From positions 186,001-250,000 of the forward strand of contig NZ_BCQP01000004.1 in assembly GCF_001552135.1 (NCBI RefSeq): a stretch of 64,000 nt of DNA. Reading direction: 5' to 3'. Shown here in pieces: positions 51,624-59,810 of this stretch. Below the pieces are notes generated by a model. That model saw only the letters and a list, made by a program, of their open reading frames with translations. It ran no database searches and was not told the DNA's origin. Source of the stretch: Actinomadura chibensis NBRC 106107. GTDB lineage: Bacteria > Actinomycetota > Actinomycetes > Streptosporangiales > Streptosporangiaceae. Every line of letters starts with the position of its first letter. Within the stretch, counting starts at the first letter, position 1. Position numbers and translations under genes: made by a program.

Positions 51624-51824
51624 TCAACCTCCCTGTACCGCTGTGAGCACTTCGAGCCGGTCGTCGTCGCGCAGGGGGGTCGTCTCCCACTCCGAGCGGC
51701 GGACGACCTCGCCGTTCAGCGCGGCGGCGACGCCGGCCCCGGCGGCCGTCACGGACGCGACGACCTCGGCCACGCTCGCGCCGTCCGGCAGGTCGCGCGG
51801 CTCGCCGTTGACGATCACCTTCAT
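51624..51824 (-). CDS. thiS: sulfur carrier protein ThiS
   Basis: A 66-residue ubiquitin-like carrier ending in the required Gly-Gly. It brings sulfur as a C-terminal thiocarboxylate to ThiG. MKVIVNGEPRDLP begins the fold. Its ATG overlaps the thiO stop (ATGA), and thiG follows after three bases. Confidence 0.95.
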   Translation of the reverse strand: MKVIVNGEPRDLPDGASVAEVVASVTAAGAGVAAALNGEVVRRSEWETTPLRDDDRLEVLTAVQGG

Positions 51825-52960
51825 GAGGGCACCTCGGGGGAGAGCTCGGAGGAGAAGCGGTCGGGTGAGAACGGGGCGGCGACGTCCGGGACGGGGGCGT
51901 CCAGCAGCGTCGCGGCCAGGATGTCGGCGCTGACCGGGGTGAGCAGCACGCCGTTGCGGAAGTGCCCGGTGCCGACGTACAGGCCGGGCAGCGCGGTCGG
52001 GCCCATCACCGGCGCGTTGTCCGGGGAGCCGGGGCGCAGCCCCGCCGACACCTCGGCGAACTCCAGCTCGGTGATGCCGGGGAGCAGCTCGCGGGCGTCG
52101 CGCAGCAGCTCCCACAGCCCGCCCGCCGTGACGCGGGTGTCGAAGCCCAGCTCCTCCTGGGTGGCGCCGACGACGACCTCGCCGTCCGCGCGGGGCACGA
52201 GGTAGACCGACGAGCCCTTCACGATGCCCCGGGTGGAGCGGGAGATGAACGGCGTCCGCGCGCGGAGCCGGATCACCTGCCCCTTCACCGGGCGGACGGG
52301 TGGAACGGTCCCGGGCGGCAGCCCGTCGAGGTCGCCCGACCAGGGGCCCGCCGCCAGCAGGACGCGGTCGGCGCGCAGCTCCGTCCCGTCGTCGAGCCGG
52401 ACCCCGGCGGCGGCGTCGCGCTCGACGAGGAGCCCGGCCGCGCGCCGCCGGACGAGCCGCGCCCCGGCCCGCTCGGCCGCCGCGAGCAGCGCGGGGGTGA
52501 GCCGGCGCGGGTCGATCGAGCCGTCCTCGGGGGCGAGCAGGCCGCCGCGCACGCCGGGCGCGAGCATCGGCTCCGCGCGGCGGCACTCGCGGCCGGTCAG
52601 CGCCTCGACGGGGATGCCGAGGCTCTCCTGGAAGCGGCGCAGGTCGTCCAGGTGGCCGAGGTCGTCGGCGTCGAACGCGACCTCGATGATCCCGTCCGTG
52701 CGGTACCCGGTGTCGAGGCCGGTCAGGTCCTCCAGCTCGGCGACGAACGCGCCGTACCGGTCGCGGGACGCGAGGCCGAGCCGCAGCAGCGGCTCCTCGC
52801 CGTAGGTCAGCTCGCTGACCGGGGTGAGCATCCCCGCGGCGACCGCCGACGCCCCGCTCGCGGGCTCGGGGTCGACCAGCGTGACGGCCGCGCCGCCCGC
52901 GGCGGCCCGCCAGGCGGTGGCGAGGCCGACGACCCCGGCCCCGACGATCACGATCTCCAT
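51821..52960 (-). CDS. thiO: glycine oxidase
   Basis: A 379-residue FAD enzyme of the DAO family that oxidises glycine to the imine needed for thiazole formation in aerobes. The FAD loop is IVIVGAGVVGLATAW, GIIEVAFD and APEDGSIDPRRLTPAL follow, and the C-terminal GTGHFRNGVLLTPVSAD closes the flavin site. The ATG at 52960 follows GAAGGGAG, which is itself part of the 3' end of a TPP riboswitch. Confidence 0.93.
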   Translation of the reverse strand: MEIVIVGAGVVGLATAWRAAAGGAAVTLVDPEPASGASAVAAGMLTPVSELTYGEEPLLRLGLASRDRYGAFVAELEDLTGLDTGYRTDGIIEVAFDADDLGHLDDLRRFQESLGIPVEALTGRECRRAEPMLAPGVRGGLLAPEDGSIDPRRLTPALLAAAERAGARLVRRRAAGLLVERDAAAGVRLDDGTELRADRVLLAAGPWSGDLDGLPPGTVPPVRPVKGQVIRLRARTPFISRSTRGIVKGSSVYLVPRADGEVVVGATQEELGFDTRVTAGGLWELLRDARELLPGITELEFAEVSAGLRPGSPDNAPVMGPTALPGLYVGTGHFRNGVLLTPVSADILAATLLDAPVPDVAAPFSPDRFSSELSPEVPS

Positions 52961-52962
52961 GC

Positions 52963-53056
52963 GCGCTCCCTTCGCCGGCATGATCCGGATCAGGTCGTGG
53001 CGGTCGGCGGCCCGTTCCAGCCGCCCTCTCAGCCCGGTCGCACCGGACTCCCGCGC
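52963..53056 (-). promoter_or_regulatory. TPP riboswitch (THI element)
   Basis: On the minus strand GCGGGAGTCCGGTGCGACCG leads into GGGCTGAGAGGGCGGC, and ACCTGATCCGGATCATGCCG then GCGAAGGGAG. These are the two conserved halves of the thiamine pyrophosphate aptamer (CUGAGA, and CCUGAUC...GCCGGCG). The 3' half contains the thiO ribosome site, so ligand binding should block translation of thiO and the coupled thiS and thiG. Confidence 0.93.
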
Positions 53057-53080
53057 TCTGTGCCGTTTTAGCTGGTTCCT

Positions 53081-53086
53081 ACCTTA
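53081..53086 (-). promoter_or_regulatory. candidate -10 box of the thiO operon
   Basis: TAAGGT on the minus strand, about 25 bases upstream of the riboswitch 5' end, which is where transcription should begin. No clear -35. Confidence 0.4.
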
Positions 53087-53145
53087 CGTCCCTCCGTAGA
53101 TGTGCATGTGTCTGGACAGGCGTCCAGCTCTTTAGCGGCGCCCGT

Positions 53146-53151
53146 TAGGGT
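53146..53151 (+). promoter_or_regulatory. -10 box of a leaderless start (ferredoxin reductase-like gene)
   Basis: TAGGGT ends seven bases before the ATG at 53159, with no ribosome site. Confidence 0.55.
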
Positions 53152-53158
53152 GACCGTC

Positions 53159-54370
53159 ATGGAGAGGGTCATCGTCGTCGGCGGTGGTCTCGCCGGGGTG
53201 CGCGCCGTGGAGTCGCTGCGGAGCCGGGGGTACGGGGGCGCGCTGACGCTCGTCTCGGCGGAGCGGCACCTGCCCTACGACCGGCCGCCGCTGTCCAAGG
53301 CCGTCCTCGCCGGGGACTCCGACGACACGACGGTCGACGCCGACTGGGACGCCCTGCGCGTCGACCTGCTGCTCGGCGAGCGCGCCACCGGCCTGCGCCT
53401 CGATGAGCGCGGCGGCGCCGTGGCGTCCACGGCGGGCGACCTGCCGTTCGACGGGCTGGTGATCGCGACCGGGGCCGTCCCGGTCACGCTGCCGGGGGAC
53501 GGGCCGCAGCACGTCCTGCGCACCATCGACCAGGCCCGCGACCTGCGCTCCCGGCTCGTCGCGGGCGCCCGCATCGTGATCGTCGGCGCGGGCTGGATCG
53601 GCGCGGAGGTCGCCACCGCCGCCGCCAAGAAGGGCTGCGAGGTCACCGTCGTCGAGGCCGCGGACGCCCCGCTCGCGGGCGCGCTCGGCCCCGAGGCGGG
53701 CGTGCACACCGCCCCCTGGTACGCCGAGGCGGGCGTCGAGCTGCGCACCGGGGTCAAGGTCGCGGAGGTCGGGGACCGCGGGCTGGTCCTCGCGGGCGGC
53801 GCCCGGATCGACGCGGACGAGGTCGTCACCGGGATCGGCGTCCGCCCCGACCTGTCCTGGCTGGACGGCTCCGGCCTGCTGGTGGAGCGCGGCGTCGTCA
53901 CCGACGGCTCGTTCCGCGCCTACGCGGGGACGGAGGAGCCCGGCTCGCTCCGCCCGGACGTCGTGGCCGTCGGCGACTGCGCCGCCTGGTGGTCGGCCCG
54001 GTACGGGCGGCGGCTCCTCGTCGAGCACTGGGACGTCGCCCTCAACGCCCCGGAGGTGGCCGCCGCGTCCCTCCTCGGCGAGGACGCCGTGTACGACACC
54101 GCCCCCTATTTCTGGTCGGAGCAGTTCGGGCGCATGGTGCAGTACGCGGGCAGCCACGCGGCGTCCGAGCGGACGGTGCGGCGCGGCGACCCGTCCGGCC
54201 GGAAGTGGACGCTGGCGTGGCTGACCGGCGACCGGCTCGACGCCGTCCTCACCGTGGACCGGCCGCGCGACCTCGTCCAGGCGCGGCGTGTGATCGCGGC
54301 CGGGACGCCCGTCGACCCGGACGCGCTGGCCGACCCGGACGTCCCCGTCCGGCAGGCGGTGCGCGCCTAG
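53159..54370 (+). CDS. FAD-dependent oxidoreductase, ferredoxin reductase-like
   Basis: A 403-residue flavoprotein of the rubredoxin/ferredoxin-NAD reductase type. FAD loop VIVVGGGLAGVRAVESLR, then RPPLSKAVLAG, LVIATGAVP, the NAD loop IVIVGAGWIGAEVATAA, and VAVGDCAAWW. The C-terminal reductase part has YFWSEQFGRMVQYAG. It would pass electrons from NAD(P)H to a small iron-sulfur protein; no ferredoxin gene is adjacent. The start is leaderless at 53159; upstream in-frame codons lack family resemblance. Divergent from the thiO operon. Confidence 0.88.
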   Translation: MERVIVVGGGLAGVRAVESLRSRGYGGALTLVSAERHLPYDRPPLSKAVLAGDSDDTTVDADWDALRVDLLLGERATGLRLDERGGAVASTAGDLPFDGLVIATGAVPVTLPGDGPQHVLRTIDQARDLRSRLVAGARIVIVGAGWIGAEVATAAAKKGCEVTVVEAADAPLAGALGPEAGVHTAPWYAEAGVELRTGVKVAEVGDRGLVLAGGARIDADEVVTGIGVRPDLSWLDGSGLLVERGVVTDGSFRAYAGTEEPGSLRPDVVAVGDCAAWWSARYGRRLLVEHWDVALNAPEVAAASLLGEDAVYDTAPYFWSEQFGRMVQYAGSHAASERTVRRGDPSGRKWTLAWLTGDRLDAVLTVDRPRDLVQARRVIAAGTPVDPDALADPDVPVRQAVRA

Positions 54371-54439
54371 CCCATCCTGGGCAGACGTTACGGTTGTCCA
54401 GGGGGTTTGATTCTTCCGAAGGCGTGGTAGCAAGGGGGC

Positions 54440-54823
54440 GTGACGCAGATGCACGCAACCGTTGACAGCGCACTGGACCCCCGGACCGACGCCCTCGCGG
54501 GCGAGTGGCTCTCCCTCAAGGAGGCCGCCGCGCGACTCGGGATCAAGCCCAACCGGATCAAGCAGCTCATCAGCGAGCACCGCCTGCTCGCCGTGCGCCG
54601 GGAGGGCGAGCCCCAGGTGCCCGCCGCGTTCATCAAGGACGGCCAGGTGATCAAGGGCCTGCCCGGCACGCTGACGCTCCTGTCGGACGCGGGGTTCGAC
54701 GACGTCGAGACGATCCGCTGGCTGTTCACCGCCGACGACACCCTGCCCGGCACGCCCGTGGACGCGCTCACCGAGAACCGGGGGACCGAGGTCCGCCGCC
54801 GCGCCCAGGCGATGGCCTTCTAG
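54440..54823 (+). CDS. Rv2175c-family DNA-binding protein
   Basis: A 127-residue protein with a winged-helix-like N-terminal half (WLSLKEAAARLGIKPNRIKQ, LISEHRLLAVRR) and the C-terminal GLPGTLTLLSDAGFDDVETI block of the Rv2175c family. The mycobacterial protein binds DNA and is phosphorylated by the kinase PknL near its N-terminus; here Thr/Ser residues lie in the first 15 positions (MTQMHATVDSALDPRTD). The GTG at 54440 is assumed; the ATG nine bases later fits the AAGGGGG ribosome site better. Confidence 0.83.
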   Translation: MTQMHATVDSALDPRTDALAGEWLSLKEAAARLGIKPNRIKQLISEHRLLAVRREGEPQVPAAFIKDGQVIKGLPGTLTLLSDAGFDDVETIRWLFTADDTLPGTPVDALTENRGTEVRRRAQAMAF

Positions 54824-54950
54824 ACCGGCGGTCCCGGGCCGCGGAGCCGCCAGGGCGGGGCCCGCGACCGGCCGGACGCCGCGCACGTGACACGATCGCG
54901 GGGTCGCGCGGAACCTCCGCGCGGCCCCGCCACCTCACGGAAGGGCCGAC

Positions 54951-55619
54951 GTGTCCAGGCATCTCCCCGGCGAGCGCGCCGTCGCGCTCCGCGCCCGCCT
55001 CGGCCGGGCCCGCCTCTACCTCTGCACCGACGCCCGCGAGCGGCAGGGCGACCTGCCCGACTTCCTCGACGCGGTCCTCGCGGGCGGCGTCGACATCGTC
55101 CAGCTCCGGCAGAAGGGCCTGGAGGCCCGGCAGGAGATCGCGTACCTGGAGGTCTTCCGGGACGCGTGCGAGCGGCACGGCGCGCTGCTCGCCGTGAACG
55201 ACCGGGCGGACGTGGCGCACGCCGTCCGCGCCGACGTGCTGCACCTCGGCCAGGACGACCTGCCCGTCCCCGCCGCCCGCGAGATCGTCGGCGGCGACCC
55301 GCTGATCGGCCGGTCCACCCACTCGGACGGGCAGGCGGCCGCGGCCGCCGCCGAGCCGGGCGTCGACTACCTCTGCGCGGGCCCGGTGTGGCCGACCCCG
55401 ACCAAGCCGGGCCGCCCGGCCCCCGGCCTGCCGCTCGTGAAGCACGTCGCCGAGCGCCGTCCGACCCGGCCGTGGTTCGCGATCGGCGGGATCGACCTCG
55501 GCAACCTCGACGAGGTCCGCGCGGCGGGCGCGAGCCGCGTCGTGGTCGTCCGGGCCATCACCGAGGCGGCCGATCCGGGCGCCGCGGCGGCGGAGTTCGC
55601 ACGCCGTCTCGCGCCCTGA
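54951..55619 (+). CDS. thiE: thiamine-phosphate synthase
   Basis: A 222-residue TIM-barrel enzyme that joins the pyrimidine and thiazole halves of thiamine. Blocks: [78 protein letters not shown] and FAIGGID. GTG start with GGAAGG upstream. It lies close to but outside the thiO-thiS-thiG operon, on the other strand, and I see no riboswitch before it. Confidence 0.94.
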   Translation: MSRHLPGERAVALRARLGRARLYLCTDARERQGDLPDFLDAVLAGGVDIVQLRQKGLEARQEIAYLEVFRDACERHGALLAVNDRADVAHAVRADVLHLGQDDLPVPAAREIVGGDPLIGRSTHSDGQAAAAAAEPGVDYLCAGPVWPTPTKPGRPAPGLPLVKHVAERRPTRPWFAIGGIDLGNLDEVRAAGASRVVVVRAITEAADPGAAAAEFARRLAP

Positions 55620-55683
55620 CCCTTGTCATGGTTTGACCCGGATCACAGTGCGGCCCGGTCCGCGATCGCCCACAATGGAGATC

Positions 55684-55845
55684 ATGAGCGTGGGACCCGA
55701 CGACGAGCGGCCGGTCGAGCTGGACGACGACCTGGAGATCCTGCCCGACCAGACCTCCGACGACACCGACACCGGCTGGGGCGAGTGGCGCTCCGGCGGG
55801 GGCGACGACGACCGCCTCCTGGAGGACCGCCCGCCGCACTGGTGA
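55684..55845 (+). CDS. small acidic conserved protein
   Basis: A 53-residue protein (MSVGPDDERPVELDDDLEIL, then an Asp/Gly-rich middle and LLEDRPPHW). More than a third of residues are Asp or Glu and it is probably unfolded. Similar short acidic proteins with the same ending are common in actinomycetes; function unknown. CACAAT seven bases upstream of the ATG suggests a leaderless start; an ATG nine bases earlier is possible. Confidence 0.65.
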   Translation: MSVGPDDERPVELDDDLEILPDQTSDDTDTGWGEWRSGGGDDDRLLEDRPPHW

Positions 55846-55867
55846 GCCCCGGACCGGACGGCCGGTC

Positions 55868-56638
55868 TCAGAAGAGCATGCCGAGCGCGAAGCCGGACAC
55901 GACGACCGCGGCGAGCGCCACCATCATCCGCCAGCGGTAGCGCGGGATGCGGGTCGGGCGCGGCTTCGGCGCGGGCCCGTGCCCCTCGCGCAGCGCGCGG
56001 ACGAGTTGCGCGGCGGTCGGCCGCGCGGCGGGGTTCTTGTCCAGGCAGCGGGCGACGAGGTCGCGCAGCGGGCCGTCCAGCCCGCCGAGGTCGGGCGGCC
56101 GGGTCGTGACGCGCCGCATCACCGCCGCGCTGCTCGGCCCGGCGCCGAACGGCGGGCGCCCCGTCGCGGCGAACACCATGGTCGCGCCCCAGGCGAAGAC
56201 GTCGGCGGGCGGGCCGACCGGCTCGTCCTCGATCTGCTCGGGGGCCAGGTAGGCGGGCGACCCGCCCGGCGCGTCCGGGTCGCGGGCGTCGACGACCTTG
56301 GCGCCGTCCGGGCCGAGCAGGACGTTGCCGGGCCGGAGGTCGCGGTGCACGGCCCCGGCGCGGTGCAGCGCGGCGAGCGCCGCCGCCGTCCGCGTCGCGA
56401 CCTTGCGGAGCTGCGGCGGGGGCAGGGGGCCGCGATCGTCGACGACCTGCTGCAGGCGGGGGCCCTTGGCGCCCCGCCCGACGACGTGGGCGCCGCTCGC
56501 GGGACGTCCCTGCGCCGGACGCGCCGCCTTGCCCGCGCGGCCGGGATGCGGGGCCCGGGCCGCGCCGCCGGGGCGCGCCGGACGGGCGTCGCGCGGACGC
56601 CCGGCGTTCGTCCTCCCGCGGGAGGTGTCGTGCGGCAC
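55868..56638 (-). CDS. degenerate serine/threonine kinase-like membrane protein without N-lobe
   Basis: A 256-residue product matching only the C-lobe of bacterial Ser/Thr kinases. His98-Arg-Asp100 (AVHRDLRPGNVLLGP) and APEQIEDEPVGPPADVFAWG are present, but the DFG motif is Asp117-Ala-Arg, and there is no glycine loop or VAIK lysine. In their place residues 1-48 are Arg/Ala/Pro/Gly-rich without similarity. One helix (about 235-256) ends the protein, so it is membrane-anchored by its C-terminus. I infer a pseudokinase or the remnant of a kinase. Only about 100 bases separate it from the polyprenyl synthase, too few for a missing N-lobe. Confidence 0.65.
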   Translation of the reverse strand: MPHDTSRGRTNAGRPRDARPARPGGAARAPHPGRAGKAARPAQGRPASGAHVVGRGAKGPRLQQVVDDRGPLPPPQLRKVATRTAAALAALHRAGAVHRDLRPGNVLLGPDGAKVVDARDPDAPGGSPAYLAPEQIEDEPVGPPADVFAWGATMVFAATGRPPFGAGPSSAAVMRRVTTRPPDLGGLDGPLRDLVARCLDKNPAARPTAAQLVRALREGHGPAPKPRPTRIPRYRWRMMVALAAVVVSGFALGMLF

Positions 56639-56739
56639 TGGATTTCTCCGACTCGGCGGGGACGGACGAAGATCTCCCTAATTTGTACCCTGTCAGTGGA
56701 ACGTTCGAGTACGGAACCCGAATCTTCCGCGCCCGGGCG

Positions 56740-57792
56740 TCAGGTGACGCGCGTGGTCGCGGCCACGGCCAGGGCGGAGAGGGCCTCGTGCGCCTCGGCG
56801 GTGATGGGGGCGGCCTCCAGGGCCTTCTCGGCCTCGCCGAGGTAGCGCTCGATCATCGCCTCGCAGGCGGTGAGGCCGCCGGTGTCCTGGATGATCGCGC
56901 GCAGCTCGTCCACGCCGGGGTGGTCGAGGGCGGAGTCGCCGAGGCGGCGCCGCAGCGCCGCCGCCTGCGCGGCCGAGGCGCGTTCCAGGGTGAGGGCGAT
57001 CAGCACGGTCCGCTTGCCCTCGCGCAGGTCGTCGCCCGCGGGCTTGCCGGTCTCGGCGGGGTCGCCGAACACGCCGAGGACGTCGTCGCGGAGCTGGAAC
57101 GCGATGCCGAGCGGCAGGCCGTAGGAGGCGAGCGCGGCGATCACGTCGGGCCGGGCCCCGGCGAGGGCCGCGCCGAGGTGCAGCGGACGCTCGATCGTGT
57201 ACTTGGCGCTCTTGTACTCGACCACGCGCAGCGCCGTGCTGACGCTCGCCTCGCCGCGCGTCCCCTCCAGCATGTCGAGGTACTGGCCGCACATGACCTC
57301 GGTGCGCATCAGGTCGTAGACCGACCGGCCGCGGCAGCGGTCCGCGGCGGCGAGGCCGCAGGTCTCGAACATCTCGCTGGACCAGGCGAGGCACAGGTCG
57401 CCGAGCAGGATCGCGGCGCCGCCGCCGAACGCCGCCCCGTCGCCCGGCCAGGACTGCGCGCGGTGCAGCGCCTCGAACCTGCGGTGGACGGACGGCTGCC
57501 CCCGCCGCGTGTCGCTGGAGTCCATCACGTCGTCGTGGATCAGGGCGCTCGCCTGCAGCAGCTCCAGGGACGCGGCGGCGGCCACGATGTCCGGGCCGTC
57601 CGGGCCGCCCGCCGCGCGCCAGCCCCAGTAGCAGAACGCCGGACGGAGCCGCTTACCCCCGCTGAGCAGGGCGTCCAGGGCGGACATCAGGGGCGCGAGG
57701 TCACTGCTGATCCGGAGGAGGGCCGGGCGCTGCCGGTCGACGAAGGCCAGGAGCGCCTCGTCGACCTCCCTGCGGATGCGGCTGGTCGACAT
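56740..57792 (-). CDS. polyprenyl diphosphate synthase
   Basis: A 350-residue trans-prenyltransferase that condenses isopentenyl and allylic diphosphates. The first Asp motif is LIHDDVMDSSDTRRG (Asp87, Asp88, Asp91) and the second is FQLRDDVLGVFGD. GGKRLRP near the start binds IPP. The residues before the first motif (ASALIHDD) lack the bulky aromatics of short-chain enzymes, which favours geranylgeranyl-length or longer; this cannot be fixed by eye. Divergent from metF. Confidence 0.9.
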   Translation of the reverse strand: MSTSRIRREVDEALLAFVDRQRPALLRISSDLAPLMSALDALLSGGKRLRPAFCYWGWRAAGGPDGPDIVAAAASLELLQASALIHDDVMDSSDTRRGQPSVHRRFEALHRAQSWPGDGAAFGGGAAILLGDLCLAWSSEMFETCGLAAADRCRGRSVYDLMRTEVMCGQYLDMLEGTRGEASVSTALRVVEYKSAKYTIERPLHLGAALAGARPDVIAALASYGLPLGIAFQLRDDVLGVFGDPAETGKPAGDDLREGKRTVLIALTLERASAAQAAALRRRLGDSALDHPGVDELRAIIQDTGGLTACEAMIERYLGEAEKALEAAPITAEAHEALSALAVAATTRVT

Positions 57793-57938
57793 GCCGAGAT
57801 CGTATCCACCTGGGCGGATTCAACCGTCCGCCGAAAACGTGAGATGTCACTAAATCTTCAGAAATGTGGACATAACGCCCGTGGGGTGTGGGGAGGGTCA
57901 CCCGTATCGGAGGGGCGGGGGCCGCCCGGCGGTTTCTG

Positions 57939-57944
57939 TAGGCT
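57939..57944 (+). promoter_or_regulatory. -10 box of a leaderless start (metF)
   Basis: TAGGCT ends six bases before the ATG at 57951; there is no ribosome site. Confidence 0.55.
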
Positions 57945-57950
57945 TGGGGA

Positions 57951-58886
57951 ATGCCACGCCTGCGCCCAGAACGTCCGCCGACCGTCCGCGAGCTGCTGGC
58001 CTCGGGCGGCCGGTCGTTCTCGTTCGAGTTCTTCCCGCCGAAGACCGACAAGGGCGCGCGGAACCTGTGGCGCGCGATCCGCGAGCTGGAGTCGCTGCAC
58101 CCGACGTTCGTGTCCGTGACCTACGGCGCGGGCGGCGGCACCCGCGACAAGACCGTCGACATCGTCGAGCGGATCGCGACCGACACCACGCTCACCCCCG
58201 TCGCGCACTTCACCGCCGTGAACCACTCGCAGGCCGAGCTGCGCAACCTCATCGGGCGGTTCGCCGCCGCGGGCGTCCGCAACGTCCTCGCGCTGCGCGG
58301 CGACCCGCCCGGCGACCCGATGGGGGAGTGGGTCAGGCACCCGGAGGGCGTCGAGTACGCCGCCGACCTCGTCCGGATGATCCGGTCCTACGGCGACTTC
58401 TGCGTCGGCGTCGCCGCGTTCCCCTACAAGCACCCCCGCTCGGCCGACATCGACAGCGACACCCGCTACTTCGTCGAGAAGTGCCGCGCGGGCGCCGACT
58501 ACGCGATCACGCAGATGTTCTTCCGCGCCGACGACTACTTCCGGCTCCGCGACCGCGTCGCCGCCGCGGGCTGCGACGTGCCGATCCTGCCGGGCATCAT
58601 GCCGGTCACGCAGCTCAGCACGATCGAGCGGTCCGAGCAGCTGTCCGGCGCGCCGTTCCCGCCCGAGGTGCGGGCCCGGTTCGAGGCCGTCGCCGGCGAC
58701 CCGGAGGCGGTCCGCCGCCTCGGCATCGAGCACGCCGCCGAGCTGTGCCGCGAGCTGCTCGACCAGGACGCGCCCGGCATCCACTTCATCACCTTCAACA
58801 AGTCGACGGCGACCCGCGAGGTCTACTCCCTGGTCGACGGGGCCGGGTACGGCGCGAGGGGCAGCGTCCCGCCCATGACCGCGTAG
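57951..58886 (+). CDS. metF: methylenetetrahydrofolate reductase
   Basis: A 311-residue flavoenzyme that makes 5-methyltetrahydrofolate for methionine synthesis. [12 protein letters not shown] gives the catalytic Glu, followed by [45 protein letters not shown] and [16 protein letters not shown]. The last about 20 residues extend past the usual end and run antisense into the convergent GNAT gene by 64 bases. Leaderless ATG. Confidence 0.93.
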   Translation: MPRLRPERPPTVRELLASGGRSFSFEFFPPKTDKGARNLWRAIRELESLHPTFVSVTYGAGGGTRDKTVDIVERIATDTTLTPVAHFTAVNHSQAELRNLIGRFAAAGVRNVLALRGDPPGDPMGEWVRHPEGVEYAADLVRMIRSYGDFCVGVAAFPYKHPRSADIDSDTRYFVEKCRAGADYAITQMFFRADDYFRLRDRVAAAGCDVPILPGIMPVTQLSTIERSEQLSGAPFPPEVRARFEAVAGDPEAVRRLGIEHAAELCRELLDQDAPGIHFITFNKSTATREVYSLVDGAGYGARGSVPPMTA

Positions 58887-59425
58887 CGGGGCCCGCCGCC
58901 GGGGAACTCGAAGTCCGTCAGCAGGTCGACCATGCCGACGGACCGGTACAGCGTGCGGGCGGGCGTGTCCGGCCGCCGCTCCAGCGTGGACAGCACGACC
59001 GTCCGCTCCGGCCGCCCCTCGCACAGCGCGTTCAGCAGCGCCCGGCCGAAGCCCCGGCCCTGGGCGTCCGGATGGACGTGCAGCTCGGCGACCTCGAACG
59101 CGTCCTCCAGCCAGGACTCCGCGTGCTCGGGGCCGCCGCGGTCGGCGAGCGCGCGGTAGACGACGTCGTGCCACCACTGGCCGGGCGCCCCGCGGAACCC
59201 GTACGCGAACCCGTGGACGCCGCCCGCCAGCACGGGCAGCGCGCCGCGCCGCTCGACCACGAACGCCCGGAACCCCGGGTGGGCGGCGTGCCGCTCCATG
59301 ATGGTGTGGCGTCCCGGAAGCTGCTCCCTCGGCGGGGCCATCGCGGCGGCGTACACGTCCAGCATGGGGCCGAGCCTGCGTAGGAAGGCGCGTTCGTCGA
59401 TCTCGCGCAGCTTCAGGTCCCTCAC
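58823..59425 (-). CDS. GNAT-family N-acetyltransferase
   Basis: A 200-residue acetyltransferase. The acetyl-CoA loop is [19 protein letters not shown], with flanking [16 protein letters not shown] and [25 protein letters not shown]. Target unknown. The GTG start lies seven bases after TAGTCT on the minus strand, indicating a leaderless transcript. Its 3' end overlaps that of metF by 64 bases; the overlapped part includes [18 protein letters not shown] residues that look genuine for the family. Confidence 0.83.
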   Translation of the reverse strand: MRDLKLREIDERAFLRRLGPMLDVYAAAMAPPREQLPGRHTIMERHAAHPGFRAFVVERRGALPVLAGGVHGFAYGFRGAPGQWWHDVVYRALADRGGPEHAESWLEDAFEVAELHVHPDAQGRGFGRALLNALCEGRPERTVVLSTLERRPDTPARTLYRSVGMVDLLTDFEFPGGGPRYAVMGGTLPLAPYPAPSTRE

Positions 59426-59432
59426 CCGACAG

Positions 59433-59438
59433 AGACTA
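59433..59438 (-). promoter_or_regulatory. -10 box of a leaderless start (GNAT gene)
   Basis: TAGTCT on the minus strand ends seven bases before the GTG at 59425. It sits inside the 10-base gap and the 3' end of the upstream WXG100-like gene. Confidence 0.5.
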
Positions 59439-59768
59439 GACCCGGGCGACCGTCCGCTGCGTGGCGGAAAGCCGGTCGTAGATGTCCCAGAGGATGCGGT
59501 CGGCGGCCTTCTTCAGCGTCCCGCGCTCGGCGTCGAGCCGCCCGCCCCACTCGCGCGCCTCCGGGCCCAGCCAGGCGTCCGTCCCGCCCAGGGTCCGCAC
59601 CGGCGGGTCGAGCGCGCCGCGGAGCCGGTCGATGCCGCCGTAGGCGTCGGCGTACGCGCGGTAGAGGCGCTCGTAGTCCGGATTCGGACGCTCGTCCGGG
59701 GACAGCCGCGCGGCCGCCGCGCCGGTCAGCGGCGGCGGAAGGCTTCCGGGGGGCGGCGGAGCGGCCAT
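59436..59768 (-). CDS. WXG100-like protein B (possible type VII-associated)
   Basis: A 110-residue helical protein with a Pro-rich start, then YERLYRAYADAYGGIDRLRG, a turn at AWLGPEAREWGGRLD and a second helix ending ILWDIYDRLSATQR. The Trp-rich turn between two helices is the pattern of WXG100 proteins, although the exact W-x-G is W-L-G-P. It follows the 275-residue partner by 42 bases on the same strand. No ESX secretion genes are in the window. Ribosome site GAGG precedes the ATG. Confidence 0.55.
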   Translation of the reverse strand: MAAPPPPGSLPPPLTGAAAARLSPDERPNPDYERLYRAYADAYGGIDRLRGALDPPVRTLGGTDAWLGPEAREWGGRLDAERGTLKKAADRILWDIYDRLSATQRTVARV

Positions 59769-59810
59769 GGCGACCTCACATCCAGGGGCTCGGACGGCAC
59801 GTCCAGGGGC

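Noticed and set aside
55868..56740. Kinase broken by a frameshift
   Set aside because: No N-lobe sequence was found in the other frames of the roughly 100 bases between it and the polyprenyl synthase gene, so truncation or divergence is more likely than a frameshift.
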